A stretch of 64,000 nucleotides of DNA from Flavobacteriaceae bacterium. GTDB lineage: Bacteria; Bacteroidota; Bacteroidia; Flavobacteriales; Flavobacteriaceae. The notes under the pieces were generated by a model. The model saw only the letters and a program-made list of their open reading frames with translations. It was not told the DNA's origin and made no database searches. The position numbers were made by a program, and so were the translations under genes. Where the stretch lies: contig JABGUL010000042.1 in assembly GCA_018646605.1 (NCBI GenBank), forward strand, positions 1 through 64,000, written 5' to 3'. Positions 16,165-26,161 of this stretch are shown piece after piece. How positions within the stretch are numbered: the stretch's first letter is position 1; every line of letters begins with the position of its first letter.

Positions 16165-16172
16165 CAAATATA
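16165..16172 (-). promoter_or_regulatory. -7 element TATATTTG of terB-like gene
   Basis: On the minus strand TATATTTG lies 16 bases before the ATG at 16148. A TTG occurs 14 bases further upstream, slightly closer than the usual 17-23. Confidence 0.5.
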
Positions 16173-16232
16173 AAAAATGGAATCGGCAATAAGTTTAAAT
16201 TTGAATGTATTTTTAAATCATATCCACTTTTT

Positions 16233-17171
16233 ATGAACGCGATTAGAATCCTTAAAAACAGATCAGATATTGGTGCAGGTACTCGTGGATCGGATATGGG
16301 AATTGATGCTCTAGAGATTGCTGCAATAAACTCTGGACATGATTTTTTTAATCGTCATCCATTTATCGACATTCCTACTCACAATGAAACCGTTTATGAC
16401 AAAGTAAAAAATACAACGGCAAAACGAATTAATTTTGTGGCAGCACAGTGTGAGCGCCTAAAACTGGCAACGAAGCAAGCACTAAAGGAAGGTTTTTTTC
16501 CGCTGATTTTGTCAGGAGACCATTCTTCGGCTTTAGGTTCATTAGCAGGAATTAAAAGTGCTTTTCCAGAAAAAACGTTAGGTGTAGTCTGGATTGATGC
16601 CCATGCTGATTTACATACACCTTTTAGTTCTCCCTCAGGAAATGTACATGGAATGCCTCTTGCTGCAGCTTTAGGTCATGATAATGCAGATCAAAAAATC
16701 AACAATGTTAGTCATGAAACAATAGCCGACTGGCAGCAAATGAAAAATATGGGTTCTGTTTCACCTATTTTAAAGCCAGAACATTTGATTTATTTTGGTG
16801 TTCGAGATACTGAGGCGCAAGAAGATGCCATTATAGAACGTTGTGGGATTAGAAACTATGGGGTACATGAAATGCGACACCGTAGTTTTGAGATTTGTAT
16901 TGCTGAAGCTTTAGAACAGTTATCGGAGGTCGATATGATTTATATCACCTTTGATGTAGATGCTTTAGACTGCGACTTAATCTCTCATGGAACCGGGACT
17001 CCGGTTTCCAAGGGATTTGACGTGGATGAGGTTGTAAGAATAATCAAAGGAATTCAAACAACTGAAAAAGTTGTCGCCCTTGAGGTGTGTGAAATTAATC
17101 CTTTATTAGATCATAAAGGCAACCGGATGGCAGAGGCTGCCTTTGAAGTGCTTGAGACTTTATTTCTTTAA
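16233..17171 (+). CDS. Arginase/agmatinase/formimidoylglutamase family enzyme, 312 aa
   Basis: A ureohydrolase with the binuclear Mn site: GDHSSALGS (first His), WIDAHADLHTP (Asp-His-Asp) and TFDVDALDCDL (two Asp). The loop SGNVHGMPLAAALG, with the Asn-His pair that contacts the substrate, is characteristic of arginases. The start MNAIRILKNRSDIGAGTRGS is chosen because residues upstream do not fit the family; length is then normal. It would hydrolyse arginine to ornithine and urea. Family members acting on other guanidino compounds remain possible. Confidence 0.85.
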   Translation: MNAIRILKNRSDIGAGTRGSDMGIDALEIAAINSGHDFFNRHPFIDIPTHNETVYDKVKNTTAKRINFVAAQCERLKLATKQALKEGFFPLILSGDHSSALGSLAGIKSAFPEKTLGVVWIDAHADLHTPFSSPSGNVHGMPLAAALGHDNADQKINNVSHETIADWQQMKNMGSVSPILKPEHLIYFGVRDTEAQEDAIIERCGIRNYGVHEMRHRSFEICIAEALEQLSEVDMIYITFDVDALDCDLISHGTGTPVSKGFDVDEVVRIIKGIQTTEKVVALEVCEINPLLDHKGNRMAEAAFEVLETLFL

Positions 17172-17180
17172 AGAAATAAA
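17159..17180. repeat. AT-rich perfect inverted repeat between convergent genes
   Basis: TTTATTTCTTT (17159-17169) is followed directly by its complement AAAGAAATAAA (17170-17180). It covers the stop codon of the arginase gene and ends 10 bases before the end of the convergent metalloprotease gene. It could act as a weak bidirectional terminator, but has no GC-rich stem. Confidence 0.35.
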
Positions 17181-17189
17181 ATAATGATT

Positions 17190-19532
17190 TTATTCAGATG
17201 TCAATTTGGTTAAGTAGGTGTAGTGTATTTTCTCCACCTTTGTGCCTGCTTTACTTCTCTTCTTAGCAATACTATAAATCTCTTTTTTAAAGGCTTCAAG
17301 ACTTGTCTTGATTCTGGGGTTTAGTTCTTCTTCTTTTGAAAGTTCTTGAATTCTCTCCGCAAATCGTATTTGAAGTGTTTTAAAGGAATCATCCAAAGTA
17401 TTCGTTTGAACTATCAAATGAATAAAAAAGTGATCTAAAATTTCATCAGGATGCAATCCTTGTCCAACTAGTGTGTTGTGTGATGATAAAATTCTGTTTA
17501 AATTATTGACACTTAGAATCCTAAATAAAGCACTCATTTGAAGGTTTTGAATCAGTTTTAAACTCCCTTCATCTTTAATCTTTGAAACGAGAGATTTTTG
17601 TATTAACCAATTTTGCGTATCCCATAAATTTACATGTAAGAAATCCAAAGCTTGTCTTTGTAATGCTTGGTCTAGGTTTTTATATGGAGTGTTATCTTGA
17701 CCTTTACGCATAAGAGTTTCGTTTACACCTCCCACCATCTTGATGACATGGTAGATGTATCTTCGATAAACACCAATCATTTCATTGTAAAGTTCATTTA
17801 AATCATCATAGGACTGACCTTCGGTTGTGGTCCATTTGTCTAGATTTTTAGCGACGATTTTCAAATTCTTTAATCCATATTCACTTGCCTTAATAGGATC
17901 ATCTCCAATGTTTTCAGTTTGAGTATCGGGGTCATTTCCTCCAGAGCCAAACATATACACGGGGTCCATGCTTTTTTTATCGACCATTTCATTCAATAAT
18001 ACTTTCTCACTTTCTGGAGTTTGATCCGAAAAATAGCGATATCCCCAATCGATAGCATAATCATCATAGGGTCCTAATTGCCTAACAAAACGTATATTTT
18101 CATCTCCTGGCTGTGCGATATAATTAAATCTTGCATAATCCATGATAGTGGTAGCGATTCCCATTTTTTGTGTAAAATTTCCCGAGCGAAGAGAATCTAC
18201 TGGGTAGGCTGAACTGGCTTTCATGTTATGAGGTAAACCAAGTGCATGTCCAATTTCGTGTGATATCACTCGACGCATCATTTCACCGATTTCCTCTTCT
18301 GGTGTATCCAAACTTCTTGCTTTTGGGTTTGCAGCACCGGTTTCTAATAAATAGCGATTTCTGTAAGAACGCAAGTGGTTATGATACCATATAATGTCAC
18401 TTTCAATAATTTCACCACTTCTAGGATCCGAAACACTTGGACCAGTTGCGTTACGTGTCGTAGTTGCTACATATCTAACGGTTGAATAGCGTATGTCTTC
18501 AGGGCTAAAGTTAGGATCTTCTTCCTTTGTTGGAGGATCTTTGGCAATAATTGCATTTTTAAAACCAGCTTTCTCAAATACTTTTGCCCAATCTTCAATT
18601 CCTTGTTTGAAATAAGGTCTCCATTTCATTGGTGTAGCATGATCAAGATAGTAAATTATAGGTTTGATAGGATCGACTAATTCCCCTCGATTGTAGGCTT
18701 CAAGGTTGGTGGGTTCTAATCGCCATCTACGTATAATTCTGATATTATCAGATTTTAAAGCATCTGAGCTATAATTGTATTTATTTAAACTAAACCAGCC
18801 TACTCTTTGATCAGAATAACGAATAGACATGGGAGTTTCTGGTAAAGCAATAATAGAATGATTTACCTGAAAACTCATTGTGTTCGCAGTATTACCTCTG
18901 GGTGGCTTACCTAAGTTATAGGTAAGTGTATGTCGGATTTCAATATTTTCAGGGAATGATTTTACGGAATCTATAAAACTTCTCTTGCTATCATTACTTC
19001 CAATACTATATTCTTTTTTCAAACTTTTTCTGATAATGTTAAATCCTGGAGAATCATTATTGAAATAGGAGCTCACATCGATTAAATACCTATTTTCTTC
19101 ACTGTTTTTGATAGGAAAAGCGGCTAAAATGGGAGGAAAGTTGTTTAACTTCACACTCTGTGAAATTGGATCTTCCTCGTTAGCAAAATTCACAAAACTT
19201 TCTTGAGTCAATAAAATTTGTTTCCCTTTTTTCTTGAAATGGATAAGTTGTTGACTTGTTTTTGACCCGGCATTTATATAGGCTTGATAATTAGCTGGAA
19301 GTTGAACAAAGCGAGTTACCATAAGTAAATCCTTTTCCAAAAGTGAATCTGAGAGTTCTAAAAACACATTGTCATCTTCTTGATATGTAGTGATTAGCCC
19401 AGAATGTTTCGTCATTTTTTTAGTCAGAGAATCAATGGGTTTTAGCTTATTTTCATTTTTAGATTTTTGAGCAGAAATTAAGAATCCCGTATGAAGAAAA
19501 GACACAAAAAGTAAGATGTTGATGTATTTCAT
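17190..19532 (-). CDS. Secreted zinc-dependent metalloprotease (DUF5117/DUF5118 type), 780 aa
   Basis: A signal peptide (MKYINILLFVSFLHTGFLIS) precedes DUF5118- and DUF5117-like regions and a metzincin-like catalytic domain with HEIGHALGLPHN, the extended HExxHxxGxxH zinc site, near residue 425. The segment DYAINWGYRYF-like region (DDYAIDWGYRYF) and IIWYHNHLRSYRNRYLLETG are typical of this Bacteroidota family. Length fits. These proteases are secreted or periplasmic and probably degrade proteins for nutrition, but targets are unknown. It is divergent from the VPS10/BNR protein gene at 19648, with a 115-base AT-rich spacer. Confidence 0.87.
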   Translation of the reverse strand: MKYINILLFVSFLHTGFLISAQKSKNENKLKPIDSLTKKMTKHSGLITTYQEDDNVFLELSDSLLEKDLLMVTRFVQLPANYQAYINAGSKTSQQLIHFKKKGKQILLTQESFVNFANEEDPISQSVKLNNFPPILAAFPIKNSEENRYLIDVSSYFNNDSPGFNIIRKSLKKEYSIGSNDSKRSFIDSVKSFPENIEIRHTLTYNLGKPPRGNTANTMSFQVNHSIIALPETPMSIRYSDQRVGWFSLNKYNYSSDALKSDNIRIIRRWRLEPTNLEAYNRGELVDPIKPIIYYLDHATPMKWRPYFKQGIEDWAKVFEKAGFKNAIIAKDPPTKEEDPNFSPEDIRYSTVRYVATTTRNATGPSVSDPRSGEIIESDIIWYHNHLRSYRNRYLLETGAANPKARSLDTPEEEIGEMMRRVISHEIGHALGLPHNMKASSAYPVDSLRSGNFTQKMGIATTIMDYARFNYIAQPGDENIRFVRQLGPYDDYAIDWGYRYFSDQTPESEKVLLNEMVDKKSMDPVYMFGSGGNDPDTQTENIGDDPIKASEYGLKNLKIVAKNLDKWTTTEGQSYDDLNELYNEMIGVYRRYIYHVIKMVGGVNETLMRKGQDNTPYKNLDQALQRQALDFLHVNLWDTQNWLIQKSLVSKIKDEGSLKLIQNLQMSALFRILSVNNLNRILSSHNTLVGQGLHPDEILDHFFIHLIVQTNTLDDSFKTLQIRFAERIQELSKEEELNPRIKTSLEAFKKEIYSIAKKRSKAGTKVEKIHYTYLTKLTSE

Positions 19533-19647
19533 TTTTTTTGATAGTTAAAAGATAAAAGAACAAGATCTTAAAAAAAGTTAGAAAAGTTTAAAAGATCAAA
19601 ATAAATAAAAGTGTAAATTGTTTTTTTTTAACTTAAATATTTAAAAA

Positions 19648-22600
19648 ATGAAGTCATTACTGATGTCAATTTTATGTGTGTCTTTTTTATTTCCATTTCA
19701 AGGAATCGAAGCACAACGTAAGCAGAAAAATCAAAAAACAGAAGCCAAAAAGGTTTCTTTAGATGCATTTAAATTTAGAAATGTAGGACCGGCTTTTTTA
19801 TCTGGCCGAATTGCTGATATTGTCACGCATCCAGAAAATTCAAATGTTTGGTATGTGGCGGTAGGTTCAGGAGGAGTATGGAAAACAGAAAATGCGGGTA
19901 CGACTTGGTCCCCTATTTTTGACGACCAATCAACCTATTCTACGGGCTGTATAACTCTTGACCCGAGTAATCCCTCAACAGTGTGGGTAGGTTCCGGAGA
20001 GAATGTAGGAGGACGACATGTTGCTTATGGAGACGGTATTTATAAAAGTACTGACGACGGAAAAACATGGAAAAACATGGGCTTAAAAAATTCTGAACAT
20101 ATTTCAGAAATTATTGTACATCCAGATAATTCTGATGTTGTTTGGGTTGCTGTCCAAGGTCCGTTATGGAGTAAAGGTGGTGAAAGAGGTTTGTACAAGA
20201 CCACTGATGGTGGAGCCAACTGGAAGCAAGTTTTAGGCAACAATGAGTGGACAGGGGTGACTGATATCATGGTTGATCCTAGAAATCCTCAAATAATATA
20301 TGCAGCCACTTGGGATAGACATAGAACGGTTGCTGCTTTGATGGGTGGTGGTCCTGGCTCTGGTATTCATCGCTCAGATGATGGCGGAAACACATGGAGA
20401 AAATTAACCAATGGTTTGCCTTCATCTAATATGGGGAAGATAGGGATTACAATTTCTCCTCAACAACCCGATGTTGTTTATGCTGCAATTGAATTGGATC
20501 GGACAAAAGGGGGTGTATATCGCTCTGCTAACCGTGGAGAATCATGGACTAAAATGTCAAATACTGTTTCGGGCGGAACAGGTCCACATTATTATCAAGA
20601 GTTATATGCAAGTCCACATGAATTTGATCGTTTGTATTTAATGAATGTTCGTGTTTTAACTTCAGGAGATGGGGGAAAAACCTTTTCTCAACTACCAGAG
20701 CGTAACAAGCACTCTGACAATCATGCAATCGTCTTTAAAAAAGAGGATCCTAATTATATTATGTTAGGAACTGATGCAGGAATTTATGAGAGTTTTGATT
20801 CTGCAAAAACATGGAGGTATATTAAAAACCTTCCTTTGACACAGTTTTATAAAGTAGCTGTAAACAATGCAGAGCCTTTTTATCATATGTTTGGAGGTAC
20901 TCAAGATAATGGATCTGCTGGGGGACCTTCTGCAACTGATGAGCGAGAAGGAATCGCTAATAAACATTGGTATAAAACCTTATTTGCAGATGGACATCAG
21001 TCGGCAACAGATCCAGTTTATAATGATATTATTTATGCTGAAACCCAGCAAGGTGGTTTACATCGCGTAGATTTAACGACAGGGGAACAAGTTTCTGTTC
21101 AGCCTCAAGCGAGAGCAGGGGAGCCTCATGAGCGTTTTAATTGGGATGCACCTATATTGGTAAGTCCTCACAATCCTGCTCGTTTGTATTTTGCATCCTA
21201 CAGGGTTTGGAAATCAGAAAGTAGAGGTGATGATTGGGAACCTATTTCTGGTGATTTGACTAGAAACGAAGAGAGAATTACACTTCCTATTATGGGGCGT
21301 CAACAAAGTTGGGATAATGCTTGGGATGTGGGAGCCATGTCTAATTATAACACCATAACTTCATTATCAGAATCTCCTATTCAAGAAGGCTTATTATATG
21401 CTGGAACAGATGATGGATGTATCCAAGTTTCTGAAAATGGGGGTGATTCATGGCGTGCTATTCCTGTGACTAATTTAGGTCTCCCTGCACGTTCTTTTGT
21501 CAATGATATTAAAGCAGATTTATATGATGTGAACACAGTTTATGTTGCGCTTGACAATCACAAAGAAGGTGATTTTAATCCCTATCTGTATAAAAGTACG
21601 GACAAAGGATTGACTTGGAAGTCAATTTCAAACAACATACCTAAGCGAACTTTAGTTTGGAGAATGGTTCAGGATAACGTAAAAAAGAATCTTCTTTTTG
21701 CTGCAACGGAGTATGGAGTATATACATCCTTAAACGGAGGGGATTCTTGGCAAAAACTTCCCGGCACGCCTACAATTTCATTCCGAGATGTAACAATACA
21801 AAAACGTGAAAATGATTTAGTAGCGGCTTCTTTCGGAAGGGGATTTTTCGTGTTGGATGATTATTCTGCACTACGAGAATTTACGGAGAGTAATTTAAAT
21901 CAAAAAGGAAAATTATTTTCTCCACGACCAGCCAAATGGTTTGTGCCTAGAAGTAATACAGGTAATACAGGAGCCGATTATTATTTTGCCAAAAACCCTG
22001 AATTTGGAGCAGTTTTCACCTATCACTTAGCGGATGACTATAAGACTCAAAAACAAATTAGAGTTAGTAAAGAGAAGAAAATAAAAAATTCTAATATCCC
22101 TTTTCCTGGATGGGATGCTCTTGATGCAGAAGGAAGAGAGTCAACAGCTAAAGTGATTTTGACAATTCATGATGGAGCAGGAAATATTATAAATAAAGTG
22201 TCTCAAAAGGCATCAAAAGGAAGCCATCGTATTGCTTGGGATTTAACTCATTTTAATCCTTTTGCAATTTCAAGTGATGGCTCTTCGCGGAGACGTTATG
22301 GTGGAGGAGGAGCAATGGTAATTCCGGGTAATTATTCAGCTTCTTTACACCTAGAAAAAGAGGGCTCAGTTACGCCTCTAGATGGACCTATTTCCTTTGA
22401 AGTTAAACCCATTAGAGAAGGAGTCTTGAAGGGAGCTAGTTACGAAGATTATGATTCCTTCCGTGTAGCCCTTACAGAATTAATGAAGGAAATGAATGCG
22501 GTTCAGGATGTTTTTTCAGAAAGTATCAAAAAGCATAAAGCTCTGAAAGTAGCTTTGTCTAGAAGTAATATTGCTCCCGGTCCAATTGAGGGACAACTCG

Positions 22601-22893
22601 CTTCTTTAGATAATGAAATCAATGCTATAAATAAGCTTTCTGGTAGTCCTTCTAGAAGCGAAATAGGGGAGCGAAATCCAGCAACAATGCAGAGTTATTT
22701 ATACAATGCAATGAATGGTATGGAAAATAGTTATGGTCCAACTGGCATAAATAAGAAGAGTTTTGAAATTGCTAAAAAGATGCTAACAACAATTAAGGCG
22801 AAAGTAGAAGCCCTTGATTCTTCTATTACTCCAATTGAGAAAGCTCTTAAAGCTGCAGGAGCTCCCTATATTAATGGACAAGGAATAAACTAA
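19648..22893 (+). CDS. Secreted VPS10/sortilin-like BNR-repeat propeller protein, 1081 aa
   Basis: The signal peptide (MKSLLMSILCVSFLFPFQGIEAQ) is followed by a ten-bladed-type beta-propeller with many Asp-box motifs: STDDGKTW, TTDGGANW, SDDGGNTW, SENGGDSW, STDKGLTW and SLNGGDSW. The C-terminal 300 residues contain a beta-sandwich (VILTIHDGAGNI, HRIAWDLTHFNP) and a helical tail. Annotated relatives are called glycosyl hydrolase or sortilin-like, but no catalytic residues can be assigned and the role is unknown. The gene ends in a strong terminator and lies divergent to a secreted metalloprotease gene; a link between the two is possible. Confidence 0.85.
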   Translation: MKSLLMSILCVSFLFPFQGIEAQRKQKNQKTEAKKVSLDAFKFRNVGPAFLSGRIADIVTHPENSNVWYVAVGSGGVWKTENAGTTWSPIFDDQSTYSTGCITLDPSNPSTVWVGSGENVGGRHVAYGDGIYKSTDDGKTWKNMGLKNSEHISEIIVHPDNSDVVWVAVQGPLWSKGGERGLYKTTDGGANWKQVLGNNEWTGVTDIMVDPRNPQIIYAATWDRHRTVAALMGGGPGSGIHRSDDGGNTWRKLTNGLPSSNMGKIGITISPQQPDVVYAAIELDRTKGGVYRSANRGESWTKMSNTVSGGTGPHYYQELYASPHEFDRLYLMNVRVLTSGDGGKTFSQLPERNKHSDNHAIVFKKEDPNYIMLGTDAGIYESFDSAKTWRYIKNLPLTQFYKVAVNNAEPFYHMFGGTQDNGSAGGPSATDEREGIANKHWYKTLFADGHQSATDPVYNDIIYAETQQGGLHRVDLTTGEQVSVQPQARAGEPHERFNWDAPILVSPHNPARLYFASYRVWKSESRGDDWEPISGDLTRNEERITLPIMGRQQSWDNAWDVGAMSNYNTITSLSESPIQEGLLYAGTDDGCIQVSENGGDSWRAIPVTNLGLPARSFVNDIKADLYDVNTVYVALDNHKEGDFNPYLYKSTDKGLTWKSISNNIPKRTLVWRMVQDNVKKNLLFAATEYGVYTSLNGGDSWQKLPGTPTISFRDVTIQKRENDLVAASFGRGFFVLDDYSALREFTESNLNQKGKLFSPRPAKWFVPRSNTGNTGADYYFAKNPEFGAVFTYHLADDYKTQKQIRVSKEKKIKNSNIPFPGWDALDAEGRESTAKVILTIHDGAGNIINKVSQKASKGSHRIAWDLTHFNPFAISSDGSSRRRYGGGGAMVIPGNYSASLHLEKEGSVTPLDGPISFEVKPIREGVLKGASYEDYDSFRVALTELMKEMNAVQDVFSESIKKHKALKVALSRSNIAPGPIEGQLASLDNEINAINKLSGSPSRSEIGERNPATMQSYLYNAMNGMENSYGPTGINKKSFEIAKKMLTTIKAKVEALDSSITPIEKALKAAGAPYINGQGIN

Positions 22894-22912
22894 TGACAAG
22901 TATTTACTTTAT

Positions 22913-22944
22913 AAAAAAGGCTGTTTTTAAAACAGCCTTTTTTT
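22913..22944. terminator. Bidirectional intrinsic terminator
   Basis: AAAAAAGGCTGTTT (22913-22926) pairs with AAACAGCCTTTTTT (22930-22943) around a 3-base loop, giving a GC core with A and T tracts on the two sides. It lies between the convergent ends of the propeller gene and the MscS gene. Confidence 0.88.
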
Positions 22945-22952
22945 ATGAAGCA

Positions 22953-24197
22953 TTAGGATTTTAGATTATCATATAAAGACAATTCAAAACATTCTAAATT
23001 GAAATACTTCGTTGCGGCCAATAAATGATCAAAAATATCTGCTGCAATATATTCGTAATTTTTCCAATCCTTATCGACACAAAACACATATATCTCCAAA
23101 GGTATTCCCTGTGCTGTTGGTGATAGCTGGCGACACATAACTGTCATGTTTGAGTTTATCATTGGGTGCTCCTCTAAATATGCTTCTGCATAGTTTCGAA
23201 ATAGTCCTAAATTGGTAAAATTTCTACCGTTGATTAACAGATTTTTATCATTTTTACCGTTTTCATTTGAGGCTTCTATTTCTGCTTTTCTTTTTTGAAG
23301 AAAAGGTTTAATGCGCTCTATTTTTTCAATTTCATCAAGCTCTTTGGTTTCTAAAAACCGAACACTACTAATCTTTATTAAAAGAGATCTTTTGATCCTT
23401 CTACCTTCAGAATCACTCATGCCTCGCCAATTGATGAAAGCGTCTGAAAGTAATTTATAGGTTGGAATTGAGGTAATGGTTTTATCAAAATTTTGAATTT
23501 GAATAGCTGACAAGCTGATAGAAATTACATCTCCATCAGCATTATTCCCCGGCATGGTGATCCAATCACCAATTCGTACGGTATCATTTACCGTAATTTG
23601 AACGCTGGCGACAAAACCTAGGATGGTATCTTTAAAAACAAAAAGTAAAACAGCGGATAATGCTCCAAGTGTAGTCAGAAAGGTACCAACATCTTTACCT
23701 GTCAAAACAGATAAAATCAGGATTCCTCCTACAAACCAAAGAAAAATCATAACCACTTGAATATAACTGTCTATGGGTTTATCTTTGAATGATGGAAAGG
23801 TTTTAATATAATCTTTGACTGTATTAAGTAAAGCTCTGATTAAATTGATAATAATTACAATAGCAAGGGCTTCAAGTATGTTTTTCAATAACGCATAAAC
23901 GCTTTCTATGTTAAAAAATGTTTCTGGTAAAAGCTGATACAAAAAAAACGCTGGGAATAAATATGAGATCCTATCTATCGCTTTGTTTTTTATTAAAAGA
24001 TCATCGAAATCTGATTTTGTTTTTTTTGCGATTTTCGTAAATATGTTAACGATTACTTTTTTTGAAATCCAATAAATCAGAAAGCTAAAAATAAATAAAA
24101 GTATGGAGATTGAAGCTCTACTGACAAGCTCTGCCCAAAAAGATGTAAATCCGTGCTCAATAAAAAACGAAACAAAAAACTCGATAATTCTAATCAT
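22953..24197 (-). CDS. MscS-family mechanosensitive ion channel (YbdG/MscM-like), 414 aa
   Basis: Five or six hydrophobic helices occupy the first 190 residues, ending in the pore-lining TM3 with GTFLTTLGALSAVLLFVFKD (about 171-190) and the beta-domain entry LGFVASVQITVNDTVRIGDW. The cytoplasmic part has the YbdG-like long insertion (SDSEGRRIKRSLLIKI... FLQKRKAEIEAS). Such channels open under membrane tension and release solutes on hypo-osmotic shock. It is a single gene with its own promoter (TTG-N20-TACTTTTG) just upstream. Confidence 0.9.
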   Translation of the reverse strand: MIRIIEFFVSFFIEHGFTSFWAELVSRASISILLFIFSFLIYWISKKVIVNIFTKIAKKTKSDFDDLLIKNKAIDRISYLFPAFFLYQLLPETFFNIESVYALLKNILEALAIVIIINLIRALLNTVKDYIKTFPSFKDKPIDSYIQVVMIFLWFVGGILILSVLTGKDVGTFLTTLGALSAVLLFVFKDTILGFVASVQITVNDTVRIGDWITMPGNNADGDVISISLSAIQIQNFDKTITSIPTYKLLSDAFINWRGMSDSEGRRIKRSLLIKISSVRFLETKELDEIEKIERIKPFLQKRKAEIEASNENGKNDKNLLINGRNFTNLGLFRNYAEAYLEEHPMINSNMTVMCRQLSPTAQGIPLEIYVFCVDKDWKNYEYIAADIFDHLLAATKYFNLECFELSLYDNLKS

Positions 24198-24219
24198 AGT
24201 ATAAATAAGTATTGTGTTT

Positions 24220-24250
24220 CAAAAGTAGTCATTTAAAAGCCCTTCCTCAA
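24220..24250 (-). promoter_or_regulatory. Promoter TTG-N20-TACTTTTG of the MscS gene
   Basis: On the minus strand TTG (24248-24250) is followed after 20 bases by TACTTTTG (24220-24227), which fits the Bacteroidota consensus at both boxes and the spacing. The ATG is 22 bases downstream. Confidence 0.65.
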
Positions 24251-24270
24251 CATTTTATGCCTTACCAATT

Positions 24271-25740
24271 TTATTTTTGCGTATCCTTTATGATTTTATC
24301 AGCAATCTCTTTGATTTTATCTACCAGGGCTTTGTACTCTTTTTTTTGTGATAAAGGATTCATTAAAACTGTTCTTAAATATCTTTTTCCTTGAACTTCA
24401 CAAGAGGTAATGTAGAAATCTCCTGTTTCTATAAGTTTGTAGCGTAATTCTAATTGCTGCTTGTTAGAGAGTATATCTGGTCGGAATTGAAAACAAAGAA
24501 TATTTGATTCTGGAACATAGGGACAGTAGAAGTCAGGATGTTCGTTTAGATATTTGTAAAGGTTTCTAGCTTGCTGAAAACTTTTTTCTACAAAAACAGA
24601 AATTGATTTTTCACCCTCGAGAGCAAAGCTCCAATAAAGCTTTGTGCCTAAAGCAGATTTGGTACATTCAACGGTAAACGGCATTGAATCCATGCCTATT
24701 ACATCTCCTTCATGAAAAACATAACTCCCTTTTTGTTGGAAAGTATTAATTTGAGAATTGTATTTTTTATAAAGTACAGCGGTACATAAAGCAGGAACAC
24801 GCATCATTTTGTGTGCATCCCAAATTAAAGAATCTGCCCGTTCAATTCCTTTAACCCTTTCCTTATCTTTTTCAGATAAAAGAGCAACAGCCCCATGAGC
24901 ACCATCTACATGGTACCAAAGTTTATATTTTTCACAAAAGTCTGCTACAGCGTTTAAGTCGTCAAATAAGCCTGTTGAGGTTGCACATGCATTAGCCACT
25001 ACGGCCATTACTCTTTTTCCTTGCTTGAGTTGTTCTTTATAGACTTCTTCTAATGCTGAGGGTATCAAAACCTCGTTTTTGTCAACAGGAACGGGGATAA
25101 AAGCATTTTTTCCCATACCCATAATTGAGATTGCACGTGCTATAGAATAATGAGCAGTGCTAGGCCCCATAACAACTAAATCTTTTGGGGAACCTTCAGT
25201 CCATGCTTCTGGTGAAATTGCTGCACGGGCGGCAGATAATGCTGTGAGATTTGCTATGGAACCCCCATGAGTTAAGATTCCACTTCCACTATTATTATAC
25301 AGTTTGAAGTCATATAAATTATCCCCTTTAAACCACCCTAATTGGGTTAGCATCCAGTTAATCATAAATGCTTCAAGGGTTGCCCCTGCTGGTCCCATTT
25401 CGTATAGTGAACTCGGATTGTTAACCGTTCCATGGATCCAGTCTGGAATTCCGGATAGGTCTTGTGGAACTGCAACTTGATGTCCCATATATCTGGGGTT
25501 GTTCAGATGATTGGTGTTTTCAAGATAATTAACAATAAAATTTTTTATGTTTTTTATTGATTTAAAGCCATTTTTGAAATTTGATTCTATCTGTAGTTTT
25601 TCTGCTATAGACTCAGGACTTTGTTGTTTTAACACCTGAGTTTTCCCCTCTTTACTTTCAGTTAAGTATTGATTTAGAAGTTGACTGATTTCTTGACTTA
25701 CCTCCTGAAATTGAAATGATCTTTGATCGAAGTTTTGCAT
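24271..25740 (-). CDS. PLP-dependent group II decarboxylase, 489 aa
   Basis: A fold-type I PLP enzyme of the glutamate/aromatic-amino-acid decarboxylase group. Visible marks are HGGSIANLTALSAARAA (cofactor phosphate region), WYHVDGAHGAVALL with the Asp that contacts the pyridine nitrogen, and the Schiff-base lysine in WDAHKMMRVP (about residue 305). HINxR-type substrate residues are not decisive, so glutamate, aspartate, diaminobutyrate or aromatic amino acids are all possible. The DUF983 gene ends 19 bases upstream in the same direction and probably shares the transcript. Confidence 0.85.
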   Translation of the reverse strand: MQNFDQRSFQFQEVSQEISQLLNQYLTESKEGKTQVLKQQSPESIAEKLQIESNFKNGFKSIKNIKNFIVNYLENTNHLNNPRYMGHQVAVPQDLSGIPDWIHGTVNNPSSLYEMGPAGATLEAFMINWMLTQLGWFKGDNLYDFKLYNNSGSGILTHGGSIANLTALSAARAAISPEAWTEGSPKDLVVMGPSTAHYSIARAISIMGMGKNAFIPVPVDKNEVLIPSALEEVYKEQLKQGKRVMAVVANACATSTGLFDDLNAVADFCEKYKLWYHVDGAHGAVALLSEKDKERVKGIERADSLIWDAHKMMRVPALCTAVLYKKYNSQINTFQQKGSYVFHEGDVIGMDSMPFTVECTKSALGTKLYWSFALEGEKSISVFVEKSFQQARNLYKYLNEHPDFYCPYVPESNILCFQFRPDILSNKQQLELRYKLIETGDFYITSCEVQGKRYLRTVLMNPLSQKKEYKALVDKIKEIADKIIKDTQK

Positions 25741-25759
25741 TTTATTTTAAAATTCAAAA

Positions 25760-26161
25760 TTAATAATTTTTACTTCTATTAGTTTTAAAATTGGGGTCAT
25801 ATCGAAAAAAGAAATTTGCCCAAATCACTTTAGAAAGGGCATTTATATAGGGTGTCAAGAAAGCTAAAATAGTGGTGATCAAAAAGAAAATTTGAATCAT
25901 TCCGAGTGCTAACCCTAAAAAAAGTTGTAATAAGTAAATCACAATACTGATGCCAACTCCTAAACCATAAGAAACATACATGGATCCGTAGAAAAAACTT
26001 GGCTCAATTTTAAATTTTAATTGACAATGCGAACAGTACTCGTTTACCTTATTGAATTTTGAGATATTGTAAGGATGTGACACCAGCATTTTACCCAATC
26101 TACATCTTGGGCATTTTAAAAAAAGGATGCTGTATATTTTAGACGTTTTGATATTTTTTTT
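25760..26161 (-). CDS. DUF983 family membrane protein, start unresolved
   Basis: The protein has two CxxC pairs (CPRC and CSHC, a zinc-ribbon arrangement) then FFYGSMYVSYGLGVGISIVI and a second hydrophobic helix, which is the DUF983 pattern. A start at the TTG codon 26096-26098 (MGKML...) would remove the first CxxC pair. The same frame continues upstream through SKIYSILFLKCPRCRLGK, conserved in the family, to a TGA at 26162-26164 with no ATG or GTG. A run of nine A bases lies just inside this frame; with eight, a TTG at 26163-26165 would give MKKNIKTSKIYSILFLKC. So either initiation is at a rare codon or the run carries an indel. Confidence 0.7.
   Translation of the reverse strand, partial: KKNIKTSKIYSILFLKCPRCRLGKMLVSHPYNISKFNKVNEYCSHCQLKFKIEPSFFYGSMYVSYGLGVGISIVIYLLQLFLGLALGMIQIFFLITTILAFLTPYINALSKVIWANFFFRYDPNFKTNRSKNY

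Noticed and set aside
22913-22944. Insertion-sequence end or transposon inverted repeat
   Set aside because: The hairpin with A/T tracts between convergent genes is a terminator; no transposase gene is near.
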